Assembly (NCBI RefSeq): GCF_900007165.1
Contig: NZ_CYGY02000013.1
Location: forward strand, 32,251 to 96,250
Reading direction: 5' to 3'
Source: Paraburkholderia piptadeniae
Lineage (GTDB): Bacteria > Pseudomonadota > Gammaproteobacteria > Burkholderiales > Burkholderiaceae
DNA length: 64,000 nt
The notes under the pieces are model-generated. The model had not been told where the DNA came from, did not search any database, and saw nothing but the letters and a program-made list of their open reading frames with translations. Shown in pieces: positions 10,474-21,230 of the stretch; position 1 is the first letter of the stretch, and each line of letters starts with the position of its first letter. A program made the translations under genes and the position numbers.

Positions 10474-10743
10474 TTACTTACGCAGGCCCAGCTTCTCGAT
10501 CAGAGCGCGGTAACGGTCAGCGTCCTTGCCCTTCAGGTAGTCGAGCAGCTTGCGACGACGGCTCACCATGCGCAGCAGACCGCGGCGGCTGTGGTGATCC
10601 TTCGTATGGGCCTTGAAGTGAACCGTCAGTTCGTTGATGCGCGTCGTGAGCAGCGCGACTTGAACTTCGGGGGAGCCGGTGTCGTTTGTGCCACGTGCGA
10701 ATTGCGCGACGACGTCGGATTTCTTGATTTCAGCTACGGACAT
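10474..10743 (-). CDS. rpsO: 30S ribosomal protein S15
   Basis: 89 residues, the standard length. Primary 16S rRNA-binding protein of the 30S subunit platform. The conserved segments [18 protein letters not shown] and [21 protein letters not shown] bind the 16S rRNA three-way junction. The ATG is preceded by AAAGGAAAT. pnp follows. Confidence 0.98.
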   Translation of the reverse strand: MSVAEIKKSDVVAQFARGTNDTGSPEVQVALLTTRINELTVHFKAHTKDHHSRRGLLRMVSRRRKLLDYLKGKDADRYRALIEKLGLRK

Positions 10744-10819
10744 GTTGATTTCCTTTGAATCAAACAGGCGGTCACGGAAGAAAGGCCGTGCCGTGGGGTT
10801 ACATCAAAACGAGTCGCGT

Positions 10820-10848
10820 ATTGTATCACAGCCGGATCATCCGGCGAA
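10820..10848 (-). promoter_or_regulatory. Candidate rpsO promoter
   Basis: On the minus strand TTCGCC (10848-10843) and TACAAT (10825-10820) are separated by 17 bp, about 75 bp before the rpsO start codon. The -10 box is a 5/6 match to sigma-70 and the -35 box is weak. No other gene is visible in 10744-10938. Confidence 0.5.
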
Positions 10849-10938
10849 GCCCGCCGTTTAGGGCTGTGCTTCCGGCGGGTCCGAGCGCCGTTTTGCGGTC
10901 GGTTTTGGGCTCATCCACACGGGCTCACGCGGACTCGT

Positions 10939-12231
10939 TCAGGGCCGCTTCATCCGGCACGTCGTAACCGGAACGGTGCGCTCGGGCGGCAGCGCCAGCA
11001 CGGTCCGGAAGCCGTAATGCGAGCCCTCGTTGTCGAAATGGACGCCCGGCGTGCCGGCCTTGTCCATCTCCATCACGTAAAGGGGCTGGATCAGCTGATG
11101 ATCGTCGGCGCGCATCCACGACGCGTGAAAGCCGTTGTCGTACTTCATGCCTTCCAGCATCTTCGCGACCTTGTCGGGCTGAGCGCTGCCGGCGCGGCTC
11201 ATCGCCGCGGCCAACATTTCGATCATCAGCGGCATGCGCAGCACCGGGTAGTCGTCCTGCGCAGCCGGGAAACGCTGGCGAAACGACGCGTACCACGCAT
11301 CCGATGCCGCGCCGCCCGCGTTCGGGTGCCAGTCGGCGACGGCGATGACGCGCTTCACGCCCGCATCGCCGAGCGCGGCCGGCGCGCCGAGGCTGTTGCC
11401 ATAGAACGTGTAGAACTTCGTGTCGACGCCCTGCTCGCGCGCCGCCTTGACGAGCAGCGTCAGATCGTTGCCCCAGTTGCCCGTGATCACGGCGTCGGCG
11501 CCGCTCCCGCGGATTTTCGCGATGTACGGCGCGAAATCCTTCACGCGGCCGATGGGATGAAACTCGTCGCCGACCACGGCGACATCCGGCCGCTTCGATG
11601 CAAGCGCCGCGCGCGCCAGCGTGCTCACGTCATGGCCGAAGCTGTAATCCTGATTCAGCAGATAGACCTTCTTCACCGACTTGTCGCGCTGGATCACATC
11701 GGCGAGCGCGTCCATCCGCATGCCTGCGTGCGCGTCGAAGCGAAAGTGCCAGAAGCTGCAGTTCGCGTTGGTGAGCGCCGGATCATCGGCCGAATAGTTG
11801 AGGAACAGTTCGCGATTGTCCGGCTCGCGCGTGTTCTGCTTGTCGATCGCGGACAGAAGCGCGGCGGCCACGGCCGAGCTGTTGCCTTGCGCGATGAAGC
11901 CGATGTGCCTGTCGGCGGCCGCGCGCAATTGCACGAGCGCCTCTTCCGCGCTGCCCTTGCTGTCGAGCACGACGAGTTCGAGAGGATGCGCGCCGTCCGC
12001 GAGCTTCACGCCGCCGCGCGCGTTGACCGTCTCGACTCCAAAACGCAAATTGCGCTCGACGGCCGCGCCCGCGTTCGCAAACGGACCGGACATGCCTTCG
12101 ATCATCGCGATGCGGATCGGCGCTCCCGGCGGCACGTTCTGCGCATGCACGTTTGCCGCCGGCAACGCTGTGATCGCGGCCACGGCAAGCGTCATCGCTG
12201 CCACTGCCGCCCTGGTCGATTTTGTTTTCAT
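10939..12231 (-). CDS. ABC transporter substrate-binding protein, branched-chain amino acid type
   Basis: 430 residues with an Ala-rich signal peptide (cleavage expected after about residue 30, VHAQ). Periplasmic type I binding fold of the LivJ/Peripla_BP_6 family: IRIAMIEGMSGPFANAG begins the mature domain and GNSSAVAAALLSA forms part of the ligand cleft. No permease or ATPase genes are adjacent, so this is an orphan that either uses a transporter encoded elsewhere or has a sensory role. Ligand unknown. Confidence 0.8.
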   Translation of the reverse strand: MKTKSTRAAVAAMTLAVAAITALPAANVHAQNVPPGAPIRIAMIEGMSGPFANAGAAVERNLRFGVETVNARGGVKLADGAHPLELVVLDSKGSAEEALVQLRAAADRHIGFIAQGNSSAVAAALLSAIDKQNTREPDNRELFLNYSADDPALTNANCSFWHFRFDAHAGMRMDALADVIQRDKSVKKVYLLNQDYSFGHDVSTLARAALASKRPDVAVVGDEFHPIGRVKDFAPYIAKIRGSGADAVITGNWGNDLTLLVKAAREQGVDTKFYTFYGNSLGAPAALGDAGVKRVIAVADWHPNAGGAASDAWYASFRQRFPAAQDDYPVLRMPLMIEMLAAAMSRAGSAQPDKVAKMLEGMKYDNGFHASWMRADDHQLIQPLYVMEMDKAGTPGVHFDNEGSHYGFRTVLALPPERTVPVTTCRMKRP

Positions 12232-12456
12232 CGGCGCGTCTCATCTGTCGATCGAAGCGCGGATCATAGGACGGCGCGTCGCCCACGAGCAAGCGAATAC
12301 GCGTCTCGCCGAACGCAAGGCCCGAAAATCTTTTGGCCCGACGCGTGTCAAAATATCTGTTCGCAATGAACTTGCATGGGACGGGAGAACCGCGAGAGCG
12401 TCAACTCCTGTCGACAGCACAATAACAATCAACCATCGAACGCCATCGGAGGTGTC

Positions 12457-13008
12457 ATGTTCAACCGCCTTTCATCCGTCGCGCCGACGATGCCAGGCTT
12501 GCGTACGGCGCGCGGCGCGCTGACCGTTCTCGTTTGCGCGGGTGTCGTCACGCTTGCCGGGTGCGCGCAGCCCTGGCAGAACTATCAGGAAGGCGCGGAC
12601 GCGTCGACGATCGTCGCGCGCCTCGGACCGCCGCGCGAAGTCTACGATCTGCCGAACGGCGGCAAGCGCCTGATGTGGCCGACACAGCCGATGGGCGAAA
12701 CGACGACGGCCGCCGACGTCGACGCGTCCGGCAAGATCGTGAACGTGCGGCAGGTGCTGCAGCCGAACGAGTTCTATCGCGCGGAAATCGGCAAATGGAC
12801 GCGCGACGACGTGCTGGTCAACTTCGGGCGCCCCGTCGAAACGAACTATTTCCCGCTGATGAAGCGCGAGGTGTGGACGTATCGCTATCAGGAAGACAAC
12901 GTCTGGTACATGATGTACAGCTTCTATTTCGACAACCAGGGCATCCTGCGCCTGACGCAGAAGACACCCGATCCGCTGCACGATCCGGATCGGCGCAACT
13001 TCTTCTGA
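12457..13008 (+). CDS. Putative outer-membrane lipoprotein
   Basis: 183 residues. N-terminal signal with lipobox LAGC (the Cys is residue 35), so a lipoprotein is expected. The mature part holds two repeats of a BamE/SmpA-like pattern: a segment with ADASTIVARLGPPREVYDLPNGGKR, then TRDDVLVNFGRPVETNYFP followed by a Tyr/Trp-rich stretch. The ATG follows GGAGGTGTC. It is a single-gene unit followed by a strong terminator. The precise role is unknown; BamE-like folds often act in envelope assembly. Confidence 0.75.
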   Translation: MFNRLSSVAPTMPGLRTARGALTVLVCAGVVTLAGCAQPWQNYQEGADASTIVARLGPPREVYDLPNGGKRLMWPTQPMGETTTAADVDASGKIVNVRQVLQPNEFYRAEIGKWTRDDVLVNFGRPVETNYFPLMKREVWTYRYQEDNVWYMMYSFYFDNQGILRLTQKTPDPLHDPDRRNFF

Positions 13009-13038
13009 AGCCACCTCCTCTCCGAGCCAACAACGAAA

Positions 13039-13062
13039 AGCCGCCCTTCGAGGCGGCTTTTT
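13039..13062 (+). terminator. Terminator of the lipoprotein gene
   Basis: Stem AGCCGCC/GGCGGCT with a 6-nt loop, followed by a T run. It lies 30 bp downstream of the lipoprotein stop codon. Confidence 0.85.
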
Positions 13063-13080
13063 CATGGAACGGAGCCAATA

Positions 13081-13106
13081 AAAAACCCCGCCGCAGCGGG
13101 GTTTTT
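13081..13106 (-). terminator. Terminator of leuA (bidirectional)
   Basis: Perfect 10-bp repeat AAAAACCCCG/CGGGGTTTTT with a 6-nt loop, so it has a T run on both strands. It lies 30 bp after the leuA stop and back-to-back with the lipoprotein terminator. Confidence 0.88.
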
Positions 13107-13135
13107 CGATGCGATCTATCGCAACGAACGCGCGG

Positions 13136-14686
13136 TCAGATTTCCGCGCGCTGCGGATTCAGCTTGTCCTGGCCCGCGTACAAACGGTTGAGCGCCGAGA
13201 TATACGCCTTCGCCGATGCAGCGACGATATCCGGGTCCGTACCCACGCCGTTCACGATGCGCCCCGCCTTCGACAGACGCACGGTCACTTCGCCTTGCGC
13301 CTGCGTGCCCGTCGTGATCGCGTTGACGGAGTACAGCAGCAGTTCCGAGCCGCTGCCCACTTCGGTTTCGATCGCGTTCAGCGTCGCGTCGACGGGACCG
13401 TTGCCGTTCGCCTCGCCGACCACTTCCTTGCCTGCAACCGAGAACACGATGCGCGCATGCGGCCGCTCGCCCGTTTCCGAATGCTGCGACAGCGACACGA
13501 ACTTGTAATGCTCCTTCTCCTGCGCTTCCGCCGACTCTTCCGCGACGATCGCGATGATGTCCTCGTCGAAGATTTCTGCCTTGCGGTCCGCCAGTTCCTT
13601 GAAGCGCTGGAACGCGAGGTTCAGTTCGCTTTCGCTGTCGAGCGTGATGCCGAGTTCCTGCAGACGCTGCTTGAACGCGTTGCGCCCCGACAGCTTGCCA
13701 AGCACGATCTTGTTCGCCGTCCAGCCCACGTCTTCGGCGCGCATGATTTCGTAGGTGTCGCGCGCCTTCAGCACGCCGTCCTGATGGATGCCCGACGCGT
13801 GCGCAAATGCGTTCGCGCCGACCACGGCCTTGTTCGGCTGCACCACGAAACCCGTGATCTGCGACACGAGCTTCGACGCCGGCACGATCTGCGTCGTGTC
13901 GATGCCGAGATCGAGGCCGAAGTAGTCCTTGCGGGTCTTCACAGCCATCACGATTTCTTCGAGCGACGTGTTGCCCGCGCGCTCGCCGAGACCGTTGACC
14001 GTGCACTCCACCTGACGCGCGCCGCCGATCTGCACGCCCGCGAGCGAGTTCGCCACGGCCATGCCGAGGTCGTTGTGACAGTGCACCGAAAAGATCGCCT
14101 TATCCGAATTCGGAATGCGCTCGCGCAGCGTCTTCACGAGATTGCCGTACAGCTCCGGCACGCCATAGCCAACGGTATCCGCGATGTTGATCGTCGTTGC
14201 GCCTTCCGCGATCACGGCTTCGAGCACGCGGCACAGGAAGTCCATGTCCGAGCGGCTGCCGTCTTCCGGCGAGAACTCGACGTCGTTCGTGAACTTGCGC
14301 GCGAAGCGCACGGCCAGCTTCGCCTGTTCGAGCACCTGCTCGGGCGACATGCGCAGCTTCTTCTCCATGTGCAGCGCGGACGTCGCGATGAACGTGTGGA
14401 TGCGGAAGTGATCGGCGGGCTTGAGCGCGTCGGCGGCACGCTGGATGTCCTTGTCGTTCGCGCGCGCGAGCGAGCAGACCGTGCTGTCCTTGATCATGCC
14501 GGCGATCGTGTGGATCGCGTCGAAATCGCCGTTCGAGCTGGCGGCGAAGCCCGCTTCGATGACGTCGACTTTCATCCGTTCCAGTTGCTTCGCGATGCGG
14601 ATTTTTTCTTCCTTCGTCATCGACGCACCGGGCGATTGCTCGCCGTCGCGCAACGTCGTGTCGAAAATGATGAGCTTGTCTGCCAT
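13136..14686 (-). CDS. leuA: 2-isopropylmalate synthase
   Basis: 516 residues. Condenses acetyl-CoA with 2-oxoisovalerate in the first committed step of leucine synthesis. The catalytic TIM barrel holds [12 protein letters not shown] at residues 9-20 (metal-binding Asp) and the HCHNDLG metal-binding histidines near residue 201. The C-terminal regulatory domain (about 390-510) for leucine feedback is complete. The start ATG follows CTGGAGACCTGAG. Upstream lies a leucine-rich leader peptide, so expression probably responds to leucyl-tRNA supply. pssA lies further upstream behind its own terminator. Confidence 0.97.
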   Translation of the reverse strand: MADKLIIFDTTLRDGEQSPGASMTKEEKIRIAKQLERMKVDVIEAGFAASSNGDFDAIHTIAGMIKDSTVCSLARANDKDIQRAADALKPADHFRIHTFIATSALHMEKKLRMSPEQVLEQAKLAVRFARKFTNDVEFSPEDGSRSDMDFLCRVLEAVIAEGATTINIADTVGYGVPELYGNLVKTLRERIPNSDKAIFSVHCHNDLGMAVANSLAGVQIGGARQVECTVNGLGERAGNTSLEEIVMAVKTRKDYFGLDLGIDTTQIVPASKLVSQITGFVVQPNKAVVGANAFAHASGIHQDGVLKARDTYEIMRAEDVGWTANKIVLGKLSGRNAFKQRLQELGITLDSESELNLAFQRFKELADRKAEIFDEDIIAIVAEESAEAQEKEHYKFVSLSQHSETGERPHARIVFSVAGKEVVGEANGNGPVDATLNAIETEVGSGSELLLYSVNAITTGTQAQGEVTVRLSKAGRIVNGVGTDPDIVAASAKAYISALNRLYAGQDKLNPQRAEI

Positions 14687-14802
14687 CTCAGGTCTCCAGG
14701 GGGATTCGGTTGGTTTGAATCAGGAAAACGGAATTCGAGTGTTTGCGCCACCACCGCAGGCGACGCTAAACAACGAACGAGGCAAACGGAGGGCGAAAAC
14801 GA

Positions 14803-14886
14803 TCAGCGCGGCAGGCGCGCTAGAGCTAGCGAGCTTAGTAGCTTGCCGGCTTGAAGAGACAGGAAGGGGAACTTGAAAAGTGCCAT
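14803..14886 (-). CDS. Leucine-rich leader peptide upstream of leuA (putative leuL)
   Basis: 27-codon open frame starting ATG-GCA-CTT and ending CCG-CGC-TGA. Eight of 27 residues are Leu; codons 16, 17, 20 and 22 are CTA, a codon very rare in this G/C-biased genome, spaced CTA-CTA-AGC-TCG-CTA-GCT-CTA. The frame ends 116 bp before leuA. The ATG lies only 7 nt after a strong -10 box, so the mRNA may be nearly leaderless. The last codons form a 6-bp G/C stem (AGCGCG/CGCGCT) followed by GATCGTTTT. This is the design of a ribosome-mediated attenuator responding to charged tRNA-Leu. The composition is seen directly; the function is inferred. Confidence 0.75.
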   Translation of the reverse strand: MALFKFPFLSLQAGKLLSSLALARLPR

Positions 14887-14893
14887 GCCAGCG

Positions 14894-14922
14894 ACTATAG
14901 CGGCAATCCCGAAAACGCGCAA
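14894..14922 (-). promoter_or_regulatory. Promoter of the leuA leader
   Basis: On the minus strand TTGCGC (14922-14917) and TATAGT (14899-14894) are separated by exactly 17 bp. The -10 box matches sigma-70 at 5/6. The predicted start point is at or within a base or two of the leader ATG at 14886. Confidence 0.7.
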
Positions 14923-15049
14923 TTGAGGCTAACCAGGGCGGCCATAGGATTTGCCATGCCCGGCGATCGCCACAATCCCGTTCACGTCGCGAGGTGAACC
15001 GGCGATACAAACGGGCAGACGAATCAGCGGCCACGAACCGACAAGAAAA

Positions 15050-15073
15050 AACGGCAGCCCGAAGGCTGCCGTT
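15050..15073 (-). terminator. Terminator of the psd-pssA unit
   Basis: Perfect 10-bp repeat AACGGCAGCC/GGCTGCCGTT with a 4-nt loop. On the minus strand it is followed by a run of T. It lies 35 bp after the pssA stop and separates pssA from the leuA promoter. Confidence 0.88.
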
Positions 15074-15108
15074 CCGTTTCCATTTCACTGCGCCGCGCGT
15101 GAGCGCCG

Positions 15109-15984
15109 TCAGTTCGGACGCTGCGACGAGCGTGCCGGATTGCCCATTCCGCGCATCGCGCGGTACGCCCAGAACACGTACCCGGAAAAACCGTACAGCA
15201 CGAAGAGGCCGAACAGCATCAACGGCGGGTCCGACGATACCAGCACGAACGCGACCACCACCAGCAGGATCGCCGCGAAAGGCACGCGATGGCGCACGTC
15301 GAGCGCCTTGCCGCTGTAGAACGGCGCGTTCGACACCATCGTGACGCCCGCGTAGATGGTCAGCGCGAACGCGACCCACGGCAGCCACACGAGCTTGAGC
15401 GGCACGCGGTTGTCGGTGGCTAGCCACACGAAGCCCGCGATCAGCGCGGCTGCTGCCGGGCTCGGCATGCCCTGGAAGAAGCGCTTGTCGACGACGCCGA
15501 TGTTCGTGTTGAAGCGCGCGAGACGCAGCGCCGCGCCCGAGCAGTAGACGAACGCCGCAAGCCAGCCCCAGCGGCCGAGATCCTTGAGAATCCACTCGTA
15601 CATCACGAGCGCCGGCGCGACGCCGAACGACACCATGTCCGACAGGCTGTCGAACTGCTCGCCAAATGCGCTCTGGGTATGCGTCATGCGCGCGACGCGG
15701 CCGTCCATGCCGTCGAGCACCATCGCGACGAAAATCGCGATCGCCGCGACTTCGAAGCGTACGTTCATTGCCTGCACGACAGCGAAGAAGCCGCAAAAGA
15801 GCGCGGCCGTCGTGAACGCGTTCGGCAGCAGATAGATGCCGCGCTTGCGCAGGAATTGCTGGCGCGCGGCGCGCCGGCTGTCGATCACGGCTGATTCCGC
15901 GACGACAGGCGGCTTGTTGCGCCGGAACGGACGCGGCTGCGGCGTACCGCTGCTGCGAGGACGACGCGATTTGAATGCGGCCAT
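15109..15984 (-). CDS. pssA: CDP-diacylglycerol-serine O-phosphatidyltransferase
   Basis: 291 residues. Makes phosphatidylserine, the precursor of phosphatidylethanolamine. The CDP-alcohol phosphatidyltransferase motif is complete (DGMDGRVAR followed by FGEQFDSLSD). Seven to eight hydrophobic segments indicate a polytopic inner-membrane enzyme; a basic cytosolic N-terminus of about 45 residues precedes them. The ATG is preceded by a GGGAGG ribosome site. psd lies 19 bp upstream, so the two successive enzymes of PE synthesis are co-transcribed. Confidence 0.93.
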   Translation of the reverse strand: MAAFKSRRPRSSGTPQPRPFRRNKPPVVAESAVIDSRRAARQQFLRKRGIYLLPNAFTTAALFCGFFAVVQAMNVRFEVAAIAIFVAMVLDGMDGRVARMTHTQSAFGEQFDSLSDMVSFGVAPALVMYEWILKDLGRWGWLAAFVYCSGAALRLARFNTNIGVVDKRFFQGMPSPAAAALIAGFVWLATDNRVPLKLVWLPWVAFALTIYAGVTMVSNAPFYSGKALDVRHRVPFAAILLVVVAFVLVSSDPPLMLFGLFVLYGFSGYVFWAYRAMRGMGNPARSSQRPN

Positions 15985-16003
15985 CGAACCCTCCCTGTGC
16001 CGC

Positions 16004-16642
16004 TTATAGCTCAGCCAGAATCGTGGACGACGCCGACACCTTCTCGCCGATCGACACACGCGGACGGCTGCCCATGGGCAAATACACGTCGACGCGCGAA
16101 CCGAAGCGGATGAAGCCATAGCGCTGACCGCGCGTCAGCGGCTCGCCCGCTCTCACGTAGCAAAGAATGCGCCGCGCGATCAGACCGGCGATCTGCACGG
16201 AGGTCACGGTCGCGCCGCTCGCGGTTTCGATGACAATCGCGTTACGTTCGTTTTCCGTCGACGCCTTGTCGACAGCCGCATTCAGATACGCGCCCGGAAA
16301 GTACTCGACCTTCGAGATCGCGCCATCGACGGGCGAGCGCTGCGAGTGCACGTTGAACACGTTCATGAACACGCTGATCTTCAGCGCTTCGCGGTTTGCA
16401 TACGGATCATGCGCGGTTTCGACGGCGACGATGCGGCCATCGGCCGGGCACAGCACCGCGTTCGCCTGGGTCGGAATGGGACGGGCAGGATCGCGGAAAA
16501 ACTGCACGATGAAGATGACCAACAGCCAGAAAATCCAGGCAATGCCGAACCCTGCGACGAAGTGGATCAACAACGCAACGACGACCGCGACGGCGATGAA
16601 CGGCCAGCCTTCGCGCGCGATGATCGGATGGGGGTAATTCAT
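16004..16642 (-). CDS. psd: Phosphatidylserine decarboxylase proenzyme, short (PSD-A) type
   Basis: 212 residues. Converts phosphatidylserine to phosphatidylethanolamine. The pyruvoyl group is made by self-cleavage at a Gly-Ser pair; here the site is [11 protein letters not shown] near residue 180, as in short-type enzymes that lack the LGST motif. Two hydrophobic helices at about residues 14-50 anchor the protein. The segment [16 protein letters not shown] is conserved. It forms an operon with pssA. Confidence 0.93.
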   Translation of the reverse strand: MNYPHPIIAREGWPFIAVAVVVALLIHFVAGFGIAWIFWLLVIFIVQFFRDPARPIPTQANAVLCPADGRIVAVETAHDPYANREALKISVFMNVFNVHSQRSPVDGAISKVEYFPGAYLNAAVDKASTENERNAIVIETASGATVTSVQIAGLIARRILCYVRAGEPLTRGQRYGFIRFGSRVDVYLPMGSRPRVSIGEKVSASSTILAEL

Positions 16643-16678
16643 AAGTGGGTTCAGTCTTTTGGAAAACCGTAGGATAGC

Positions 16679-16716
16679 AAAAGCCGTCCAGGGTTCAGCA
16701 CACCTGGACGGCTTTT
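16679..16716 (-). terminator. Terminator after ilvC (bidirectional)
   Basis: Perfect 14-bp repeat AAAAGCCGTCCAGG/CCTGGACGGCTTTT with a 10-nt loop, giving T runs on both strands. It lies about 50 bp after the ilvC stop codon and isolates psd from the ilv genes. Confidence 0.9.
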
Positions 16717-16764
16717 TGATGCTTCCGGCGCATTTCGTGCGCCGGAGTGCGAAAAACAGGCAGA

Positions 16765-18385
<1,621 letters not shown>

Positions 18386-18505
18386 GTTCGCTTCTTCCAG
18401 ATGTCGATGCAGGCGATGCGCGCCCTTATGCGATTTGCCGCCGCTCCATCCGCTCCCGCCTTTTGTGAAGACGCGCATGACGAAGCCGGCGCACAAACGC
18501 GCTCG

Positions 18506-20269
18506 TTATAGATCTTCCGACCCGAGGAGCATCTCCGTGATGCCCTTGCCGGCCTGAACCATCGGCCAGACGTTTTCGGTCGGATCGGTCTGGAAGTCGA
18601 GAAACACCGTGCGATCTTTCAGGCGCAGCGCTTCCTTCAGCGCCGGCTCGACATCCGCGGTCTTTTCGATGCGCATGCCGACGTGCCCGTACGCTTCGGC
18701 GAGCTTCACGAAATCGGGCAGCGCATCCATGTACGAATGCGAATAGCGCTTGCTGTATTCGATCTGCTGCCACTGGCGCACCATGCCCAGATAGCGGTTG
18801 TTGAGCGAAACGATCTTGACGGGCGTGTCGTACTGCTTGCAGGTTGACAGCTCCTGGATGCACATCTGGATCGAGCCTTCGCCCGTGATGCAGACGACGT
18901 CGTCGTCCGGATGCGCCATCTTGACGCCCATCGCCGCCGGCAGGCCGAAGCCCATTGTGCCGAGGCCACCCGAGTTGATCCAGCGGCGCGGCTTGTTGAA
19001 GCGGTAGAACTGCGCGGCCCACATCTGATGCTGGCCCACGTCCGAGCACACGAACGCGTTGCCGTCCGTCAGCTCCCACAGCTTTTCGACCACGTACTGC
19101 GGCTTGATGATTTCGCTTGCGCGGTCGTACTTCAGGCAGTCTTTCGAGCGCCAGCCTTCGATGTCCTTCCACCACGCGGCGAGCGCTTCCGTGTCCGGGC
19201 CATGCTCGGCCGTCTGCAACTGCTCGATCAGCTCCTTCAGCACTTCCTTCACGTCGCCGACGATCGGAATGTCGACCTTCACGCGCTTCGAAATCGACGA
19301 CGGATCGATGTCGATGTGAATGATCTTGCGCGGACGCGACGCGAAGTGAGCGGGATCGCCGATCACGCGGTCGTCGAAGCGCGCGCCGATCGCGATCAGC
19401 ACGTCGCAGTGCTGCATCGCCATGTTGGCTTCGTATGTGCCGTGCATGCCGAGCATGCCGAGGAATTTCTTGTCCGAGGCGCGATAGCCGCCGAGACCCA
19501 TCAGCGTGTTCGTGACGGGATAGCCGAGCAGATCGGCGAACTGGTTCAGCTCACGCGACGCGTCCGCGAGAATGATGCCGCCGCCCGTGTAGATGTATGG
19601 GCGCTTCGCGGACAGCAAGAGCGCGACGGCCTTGCGGATCTGGCCCGAGTGGCCCTTCGTGACGGGGTTGTACGAGCGCAGCGATACGCTCTTCAGCGGC
19701 TCGTACTGGCAAGGCGCCTTCGACACGTCCTTCGGAATGTCGATCAGCACGGGGCCGGGCCGGCCGGTACGGGCGATATAGAAAGCTTTCTTGACGGTGG
19801 CGGCGAGATCGCGCACGTCCTTCACGAGGAAGTTGTGCTTCACGCACGGACGCGTGATGCCGACCGTATCGCACTCCTGAAACGCATCCTGGCCGATCGC
19901 GGCAGTCGGCACCTGGCCGCTGATGATCACCATCGGGATCGAGTCCATATAGGCCGTCGCGATGCCCGTCACCGCATTGGTGACGCCGGGGCCGGAGGTC
20001 ACGAGGCACACGCCGACCTTGCCGGTCGAGCGCGAGTAGGCGTCGGCGGCATGAACCGCGGCCTGCTCGTGGCGCACGAGGATGTGCTGGAACTTGTCCT
20101 GCTTGTACAGCTCGTCGTAGATGTAGAGTACCGAGCCGCCGGGATAGCCCCAGACAAACTCGACGTCTTCGTCGGCCAGTGCCTTCATGAGCACGGTGGC
20201 GCCGATCGAGTCAGCTTCGTGAGGGGGTGTGGTATCCGACGTGGAGAATTCCGCGCTGGGCATATTCAT
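18506..20269 (-). CDS. ilvB: Acetolactate synthase large (catalytic) subunit
   Basis: 587 residues. ThDP/FAD enzyme making acetolactate and acetohydroxybutyrate. Catalytic Glu68 (RHEQAA) activates ThDP; the segment GEGSIQMCIQELSTC with a distal NN closes the ThDP-Mg motif. Three domains (PYR, FAD-like, PP) are complete. A second ATG two codons later could be used instead. First gene of ilvB-ilvN-ilvC, with its own promoter about 150 bp upstream. Confidence 0.97.
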   Translation of the reverse strand: MNMPSAEFSTSDTTPPHEADSIGATVLMKALADEDVEFVWGYPGGSVLYIYDELYKQDKFQHILVRHEQAAVHAADAYSRSTGKVGVCLVTSGPGVTNAVTGIATAYMDSIPMVIISGQVPTAAIGQDAFQECDTVGITRPCVKHNFLVKDVRDLAATVKKAFYIARTGRPGPVLIDIPKDVSKAPCQYEPLKSVSLRSYNPVTKGHSGQIRKAVALLLSAKRPYIYTGGGIILADASRELNQFADLLGYPVTNTLMGLGGYRASDKKFLGMLGMHGTYEANMAMQHCDVLIAIGARFDDRVIGDPAHFASRPRKIIHIDIDPSSISKRVKVDIPIVGDVKEVLKELIEQLQTAEHGPDTEALAAWWKDIEGWRSKDCLKYDRASEIIKPQYVVEKLWELTDGNAFVCSDVGQHQMWAAQFYRFNKPRRWINSGGLGTMGFGLPAAMGVKMAHPDDDVVCITGEGSIQMCIQELSTCKQYDTPVKIVSLNNRYLGMVRQWQQIEYSKRYSHSYMDALPDFVKLAEAYGHVGMRIEKTADVEPALKEALRLKDRTVFLDFQTDPTENVWPMVQAGKGITEMLLGSEDL

Positions 20270-20416
20270 CGTTCACCTTTCGAATTTTCGGCAAAAAATT
20301 GATCGGGTGCTCTCTGCCGGGCTTGTGGCTCGGGTTCAAGCGGCGCGTCCAGTTTGACAGGCGAGCTTCTTGGGCTCGACTCAAATGAGACAAGTCACTT
20401 ATGTTGCGAACCGTAG

Positions 20417-20445
20417 ACAATATCTACGATGCGTCCAATGGTCAA
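20417..20445 (-). promoter_or_regulatory. Promoter of ilvBNC
   Basis: On the minus strand TTGACC (20445-20440) and TATTGT (20422-20417) are separated by 17 bp, both 5/6 matches to sigma-70. This gives a leader of about 140 nt. I searched that leader for a Leu/Ile/Val-rich peptide like the one at leuA and found none; only a short CGAGC/GCTCG hairpin was seen. Confidence 0.7.
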
Positions 20446-20666
20446 GCAAATATTTCCATGATTGACGGCGACTGCCCTTCCGTCGTCCACTTCTGACCGC
20501 TTTGCCCAAGCTCATGAAGGATGGATAAAGCTCGACCGAAGGCTGGATGCAAGCCGCACGGTTGCCGCGTTTTTTCCCGATTCGCGCGAAAGTTTGTTAG
20601 CATCCGCGAGTTTTACGACATTTTTCGACCGATTCCGCGCACACTCGCTGCGCCGACCCCCAACGG
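20446..20666. other. Intergenic region between ilvB promoter and sigma factor gene
   Basis: The whole gap between the ilvB and sigma-factor start codons is 397 bp (20270-20666). Besides the ilvB promoter I see no gene. The sigma-factor promoter must lie here, but no convincing -35/-10 pair was found, as expected if the gene reads its own ECF-type promoter. Confidence 0.5.
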
Positions 20667-21230
20667 ATGGCATCAGACAAGGAACTCGCCGATTTTCTGG
20701 CGGGCGTCGAAAGGCGCGCGTTCAAGCAGACGGTCTACGCCGTGCGGGACGATGACGCGTCGCTCGACATCGTGCAGGACGCGATGATCAAGCTCGCCGA
20801 AAAATACGGCGACCGCCCTGCCGCCGAACTGCCACTTTTATTTCAGCGTATTCTCCAGAATGCGATGCACGACTATTTCCGTCGGCAAAAGGTGCGCAAC
20901 ACCTGGGTGACGCTGTTCTCGTCGTTAGGCAATGCCGAAGACGAGGACTTCGACCCGCTGGAGACGTTCGAAAGCCAGGACGGCGCAACGGGCGCGGAAA
21001 GCGGCGAGCAGCAGCTCGAGCGCGAGCAGGTGCTGCAGTTGATCGACGACGAGATCCAAAAATTACCGGCACGTCAACGGGAAGCGTTTCTGATGCGTTA
21101 CTGGGAAGATATGGATGTCGCTGAGACTGCTGCCGCGATGGGCTGCTCGGAAGGCAGTGTCAAAACCCACTGCTCGCGAGCCACGCACACGCTGGCGCAT
21201 GCGCTCAAGGCCAAAGGAATCACGCTATGA
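20667..21230 (+). CDS. RNA polymerase sigma factor, ECF/sigma-70 family
   Basis: 187 residues. Region 2 (about 10-75) contains IVQDAMIKLAEKYGDRPA and LFQRILQNAMHDYFRRQKVR; region 4 (about 125-180) has the helix-turn-helix VAETAAAMGCSEGSVKTHCSRA. An acidic linker (about 90-120) lies between. It directs RNA polymerase to a specific promoter set. The next gene overlaps it by 4 bp (ATGA) and encodes a small membrane protein with one transmembrane helix, which could be its anti-sigma partner. Confidence 0.88.
   Translation: MASDKELADFLAGVERRAFKQTVYAVRDDDASLDIVQDAMIKLAEKYGDRPAAELPLLFQRILQNAMHDYFRRQKVRNTWVTLFSSLGNAEDEDFDPLETFESQDGATGAESGEQQLEREQVLQLIDDEIQKLPARQREAFLMRYWEDMDVAETAAAMGCSEGSVKTHCSRATHTLAHALKAKGITL

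Noticed and set aside
16004..16642. Loss of the LGST cleavage motif in Psd as a defect
   Set aside because: Short-type decarboxylases use a Gly-Ser pair in a different context, here FGSR, so the enzyme is expected to be active.
20270..20416. Leader peptide for ilvBNC
   Set aside because: All three frames after the promoter were read for Leu/Ile/Val-rich short frames. Only a five-codon GTG frame was found, without repeated branched-chain codons.
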